9,437 bases of DNA from Desulfuromonadales bacterium C00003068 (GTDB lineage Bacteria; Desulfobacterota; Desulfuromonadia; Desulfuromonadales; Desulfuromonadaceae): assembly GCA_001751155.1 (NCBI GenBank), contig MAXR01000211.1:1-9437 (forward strand), written 5' to 3'. The notes under the pieces were generated by a model, which was not told the DNA's origin, did no database searches, and saw only the letters and a program-made list of their open reading frames with translations. Within the stretch, counting starts at the first letter, position 1. The number at the start of each line of letters is the position of its first letter. Below are positions 6,508 through 9,437 of this stretch, one piece after another. The position numbers and the translations under genes are program-made.

Positions 6508-9276
6508 TTAACTCGTTTCAAATAATGAATAATTACTGTTTTCTGGCAGGACCGTTTCTTTAGCGGGAAGAGGTTGGCCGAAATGATACCCTTGACCGTA
6601 GTCACAGCCGAGCTCAGTTATTGTTTTTAGAATTGCCTCATCACTAACATACTCGGCGATGACCTTCATCCCACCTTGGTGAGCGTAATCAATCAAGGTT
6701 TTGACGAGAATTCTTGTTTTATCATCCTGATTGATTTTGCTAATTAGTGATCCATCAATTTTCACAAATGAAGCTGGAAATTCTGATAAATAGGAGAAGT
6801 TGGCGTAACCGCTGCCGAAGTCATCAATCGCAATGGTCATGCCGTGGTCGCGGAGCAATTGTAAAACGTTGAGGGCGAGATCATAGTTTTGCACATTTTC
6901 TGTTTCGACTACCTCAAGAATAATACGGTTAGTTACCCCATATCTTTTTGCCGTCGTTACAATAAACTCAACGGTACTGCTACGTAATAAATCATCTAGA
7001 GCGAGGTTGACAGAGAAATTATCTGTTCGGGTACTGAAGAAACAACAGGCTTGTTCAACCATTGATCGTGTCATCTCTGGGTAATAGCGGGTCTGTTCTA
7101 GTATCGGAAGGAATGTCCCAGGTGGAACCGCATTGCCTTCTTCGTCGATGAGACGCATGAGGGCTTCGTATTTTTCGACAATACCATTTTCTAGATTAAT
7201 GATGGGTTGGTAGAAAGGGACGAGACGTTGTTCCTTGATTGCTGTTTGAACTTGATTGATCCAGTAGGTACGACTTTTTTCTCGGCCACCCTCTTGACTG
7301 GCGGTATAGATCTCTAAAACTTTGTTATCCTTCTTCGCCTGCAGAAGCGCCGTGTCAGCACAGTTAATAAGGTTGTCCTCGTTGCATGCGACACCGATAA
7401 CGAGAGTTAAATTGAATGTTTCACCGTTCTCAGTTATTACAGGATTTTCAAGAAGGCGCTTGAGAAATTGATGGCAATGAACATTGAGTTGTTCGATGTT
7501 GCCGAGGGACAACACGGCAAAAATGTCACTATGCAGGCGATATAACCGGCAGTTCTTGTTGGCAAAGAAATCGATCATATGATCGCTCACGTAGCGCAAC
7601 ACCATGTCGCCACCATCAATGCTGAGGTGGCTGTTGATGCCATGAAAGTCATCAATGTCCAGCAAGGCAAGGCACATTGAATCTGTGTCAATATTGAGGT
7701 CTTCGATGAGCTGGTGGCGTGTATTTAACGTGGTGAGGCTGTCTGTGGCAAAAATTGATTTGATCTCATCGCGCTTTTCTAGCAGCTCGGTAATGTCATA
7801 GCGAGCGGCAATATACTCTTCGATCTCCCCTTGGTCATTTGTGAGCGGTGAAATGACCGTGTCGACATAAAATGAACCACCGTCTTTTGATCTGTTTTTA
7901 TTGATTCCTCGCCATGTTTTACCGGCCTTAATGAGTTTCCACATCTCGCTAAAAACGGTTTTTGGCACGCTTGGATGACGAATGGTGCTGTGCGGTTGGC
8001 CGATGAGTTCATCTTTGCTATAGCCAGAAACGGCACAAAATCCGTCGTTAACATACGTTATCGTGCCATGAGGGTCGCTTTTTGAGACCAGGCAGATTTC
8101 ATCGATCACCTGTTTGTATTGTTCGAGATTGCGTAAATGAGCCGCTCGTTTTGCTTCAAGGCAGTGAACGTGGCGGTTGGTATAGGTGGCAATTGCCAGC
8201 CCAGCAAGGAGGTTGATCGCAATAACAATGTAGCCAATTTGCATACGGTGCTGCGTGTGTTCGAGTAGTTGAGCTTGGCCATCCTGAATCGTGTTGTCAA
8301 GCTCACTGGTGTAGAAACCGGTGCCGATTGTCCAGCCCCAATAGGGGGCAGGGGTGACAAAGGCAATTTTATCTTCAATGGTATTGTTATGCGCAGGATT
8401 AAACAGTTGAAATTGGTGAAACCCACCGCCTTTAAGGGAGAGTTCGATAAGTTTCGCTGTGATAGGGCGCATCGTGCCAGTCATTGGTAGTGGGCTAAGG
8501 TCGTCGTTGATACTGGGAGACAGCGCGCCAATCATCAACGGTTTTGCTTGCTTGTTTAGAACAAAAAAGTAACCAGAATCATCTGTGCCAAATCGTACTT
8601 GAGCCAGTCGCTTGAGAAAGCGTGATTGCAGAGTCTTTTCTATCTCCAGAGTTGAAAAGGCAATAATGATCCGCCAATGATTCGTCATGGAGGTTCGATC
8701 TAAAATGCGTAGTTTTAGTTTGAGGTGAGCATCGTTCTGTTGTGAAGGGATGGTTATGGTAATTGGGTTATTTATGGGCGGTGTCGCTTGATTCGCTAGT
8801 TGTTGCTGAATTTGTTCTGCCTTGACACGCGCGGGCATATTGTAGTGCTCTAATTGGCGTGATTCGCTATCGTAAATGAGATTGTTGTTGTCATCAAATA
8901 TGAAGATAATCTCTTGTTCAGCGAAGCCAATATTGTCGATCGCATGTTTGATCGCCACAGCTTGTTGTGTGGTCGATGTGTTGTTAGATTCAATGGCGCC
9001 AACAACAATGTGCTGCAATGTTGTGGCATGGAGGGAGAGATGGAAATCCGCATCTTTTTCGAAGTCATGGTAGCGATGTCTTAGGGTGTTTACGACACGG
9101 TTTGTTTCATTCTGAATTGTTTTTTTGTAGGTGGCAATGTAGTCCGCTTTGAGTTTGCACGCTTGTTGCTCGTAATTGTGATGAGGAAGGTAGATAAAGA
9201 AATAGCTGACACTGATAGCGAGCAGAATGCCTGTTGTTAGCGTCGCTAGAATATTAAATCGTGTGATCGATGTCAT
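6508..9276 (-). CDS. Membrane dCache-PAS-GGDEF(degenerate)-EAL protein, probable cyclic-di-GMP phosphodiesterase
   Basis: From ATG 9276 (922 aa): membrane helix about 8-30, periplasmic double-Cache region about 31-345 (second half GTDDSGYFFVLNKQ and PYWGWTIGTGFY), second helix about 347-366, PAS about 395-496, GGDEF about 505-655, EAL about 670-910. The PAS resembles the FAD-binding PAS of Aer (IRHPSVPKTVFSEMW, KNRSKDGG). GGDEF has become HSDIF (582-586), and the usual FK after the DID motif is FH, so cyclase activity is unlikely. EAL residues are complete: Glu704 of EAL, Asn757, Glu788, DD 818-819, Lys839, Glu875, Gln895, so c-di-GMP hydrolysis to pGpG is predicted. The frame also opens at a TTG (9288), but AAAGAGAG abuts that codon directly and lies 12 bases before the ATG, so ATG is preferred, less firmly than for the VWA gene. 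It is the first gene of the operon. LapD-type receptors share the layout but have a dead EAL domain. Confidence 0.94.
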   Translation of the reverse strand: MTSITRFNILATLTTGILLAISVSYFFIYLPHHNYEQQACKLKADYIATYKKTIQNETNRVVNTLRHRYHDFEKDADFHLSLHATTLQHIVVGAIESNNTSTTQQAVAIKHAIDNIGFAEQEIIFIFDDNNNLIYDSESRQLEHYNMPARVKAEQIQQQLANQATPPINNPITITIPSQQNDAHLKLKLRILDRTSMTNHWRIIIAFSTLEIEKTLQSRFLKRLAQVRFGTDDSGYFFVLNKQAKPLMIGALSPSINDDLSPLPMTGTMRPITAKLIELSLKGGGFHQFQLFNPAHNNTIEDKIAFVTPAPYWGWTIGTGFYTSELDNTIQDGQAQLLEHTQHRMQIGYIVIAINLLAGLAIATYTNRHVHCLEAKRAAHLRNLEQYKQVIDEICLVSKSDPHGTITYVNDGFCAVSGYSKDELIGQPHSTIRHPSVPKTVFSEMWKLIKAGKTWRGINKNRSKDGGSFYVDTVISPLTNDQGEIEEYIAARYDITELLEKRDEIKSIFATDSLTTLNTRHQLIEDLNIDTDSMCLALLDIDDFHGINSHLSIDGGDMVLRYVSDHMIDFFANKNCRLYRLHSDIFAVLSLGNIEQLNVHCHQFLKRLLENPVITENGETFNLTLVIGVACNEDNLINCADTALLQAKKDNKVLEIYTASQEGGREKSRTYWINQVQTAIKEQRLVPFYQPIINLENGIVEKYEALMRLIDEEGNAVPPGTFLPILEQTRYYPEMTRSMVEQACCFFSTRTDNFSVNLALDDLLRSSTVEFIVTTAKRYGVTNRIILEVVETENVQNYDLALNVLQLLRDHGMTIAIDDFGSGYANFSYLSEFPASFVKIDGSLISKINQDDKTRILVKTLIDYAHQGGMKVIAEYVSDEAILKTITELGCDYGQGYHFGQPLPAKETVLPENSNYSLFETS

Positions 9277-9315
9277 TTCTGTAGTCAACTCTCTTTTTAA
9301 GTTTTGCCGCTATCC

Positions 9316-9332
9316 TGCATCAGTGGGTCCAA
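9316..9332 (-). promoter_or_regulatory. Weak sigma-54-like promoter candidate upstream of the EAL gene
   Basis: On the minus strand the sequence TTGGACCCACTGATGCA has GG and GC separated by exactly ten bases, with the -12 side reading TGCA. Several other consensus positions of TGGCAC-N5-TTGCA are not met. It would place transcription start about 25-30 bases before the ATG, a sensible leader length. No convincing sigma-70 pair was found in the 161 bases between the ATG and the window edge, but the true promoter may lie outside. Confidence 0.2.
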
Positions 9333-9344
9333 GGCGGATAAAGA

Positions 9345-9365
9345 ATGCAAGTGCTTGGATTGCAT
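9345..9365. repeat. Inverted repeat ATGCAA-N9-TTGCAT, possible operator
   Basis: Perfect six-base arms separated by nine bases lie about 70-90 bases before the EAL gene start. The centre-to-centre spacing (15 bases) is compatible with a dimeric regulator, and the position is close to the likely promoter. There is no T run, so it is not a terminator. Arms this short do occur by chance. Confidence 0.35.
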
Positions 9366-9437
9366 AAGTGTTGTTAAAATCTTTGGTGATTTAATGACTT
9401 GTGCTGTTTGCCGTCGGGCGGCTCACTGATTCAGGGC

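Noticed and set aside
6508..9276. Annotation of the EAL protein as a LapD-type non-catalytic receptor.
   Set aside because: The EAL catalytic and metal-binding residues are all present, whereas LapD lacks them; the periplasmic part is dCache-like and no LapG-like gene is nearby.
9316..9433. Imperfect inverted repeat TGCATCAGTG / CACTGATTCA across the EAL upstream region.
   Set aside because: One mismatch in ten and nearly 100 bases between arms; expected by chance at this length, and part of it overlaps the sigma-54-like candidate.

Overview
The window looks like chromosomal DNA of a motile, probably aquatic gammaproteobacterium. This rests on moderate GC (roughly mid-40s percent by eye), a YfbK-type von Willebrand lipoprotein, a BepA-like M48 lipoprotein, an MCP with a sensor domain after its signalling hairpin, and multidomain cyclic-di-GMP enzymes. 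Genus cannot be fixed from the sequence alone. No mobile element, CRISPR array, rRNA or intact tRNA is visible.

Layout. (1) 1-1293, plus strand: the 3' part of a methyl-accepting chemotaxis protein, cut by the left edge. (2) 1321-1358: a GC-rich hairpin between convergent genes that can terminate both and overlaps the stop codon of the next one. (3) 1357-2952, minus: a membrane diguanylate cyclase with a periplasmic double-Cache-like sensor and an intact GGEEF site. (4) 2953-3263: non-coding, holding a strong hairpin terminator (3068-3104) and a structured stretch read as the 3' UTR of the operon to its right. (5) A three-gene minus-strand operon, in transcription order: a dCache-PAS-GGDEF-EAL protein (9276-6508), an M48 metallopeptidase/TPR lipoprotein (6502-4964, only 5 bases after the preceding stop) and a YfbK-like VWA lipoprotein (4907-3264). 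(6) 9277-9437: the probable control region of that operon, with an inverted repeat and a weak sigma-54-like element.

How the genes may work together. Three of the five genes are sensors: one feeds the chemotaxis array, one makes c-di-GMP and one probably degrades it. In the last, GGDEF has decayed to HSDIF while the EAL catalytic residues are all present. The PDE is tightly linked to two lipoproteins whose residue after the lipidated cysteine (Ala, Gly) predicts the outer membrane. An envelope-remodelling module under c-di-GMP or redox input is the most interesting reading, but this link is inferred from operon structure alone. All five proteins belong to known families; I see no gene of wholly unknown type.
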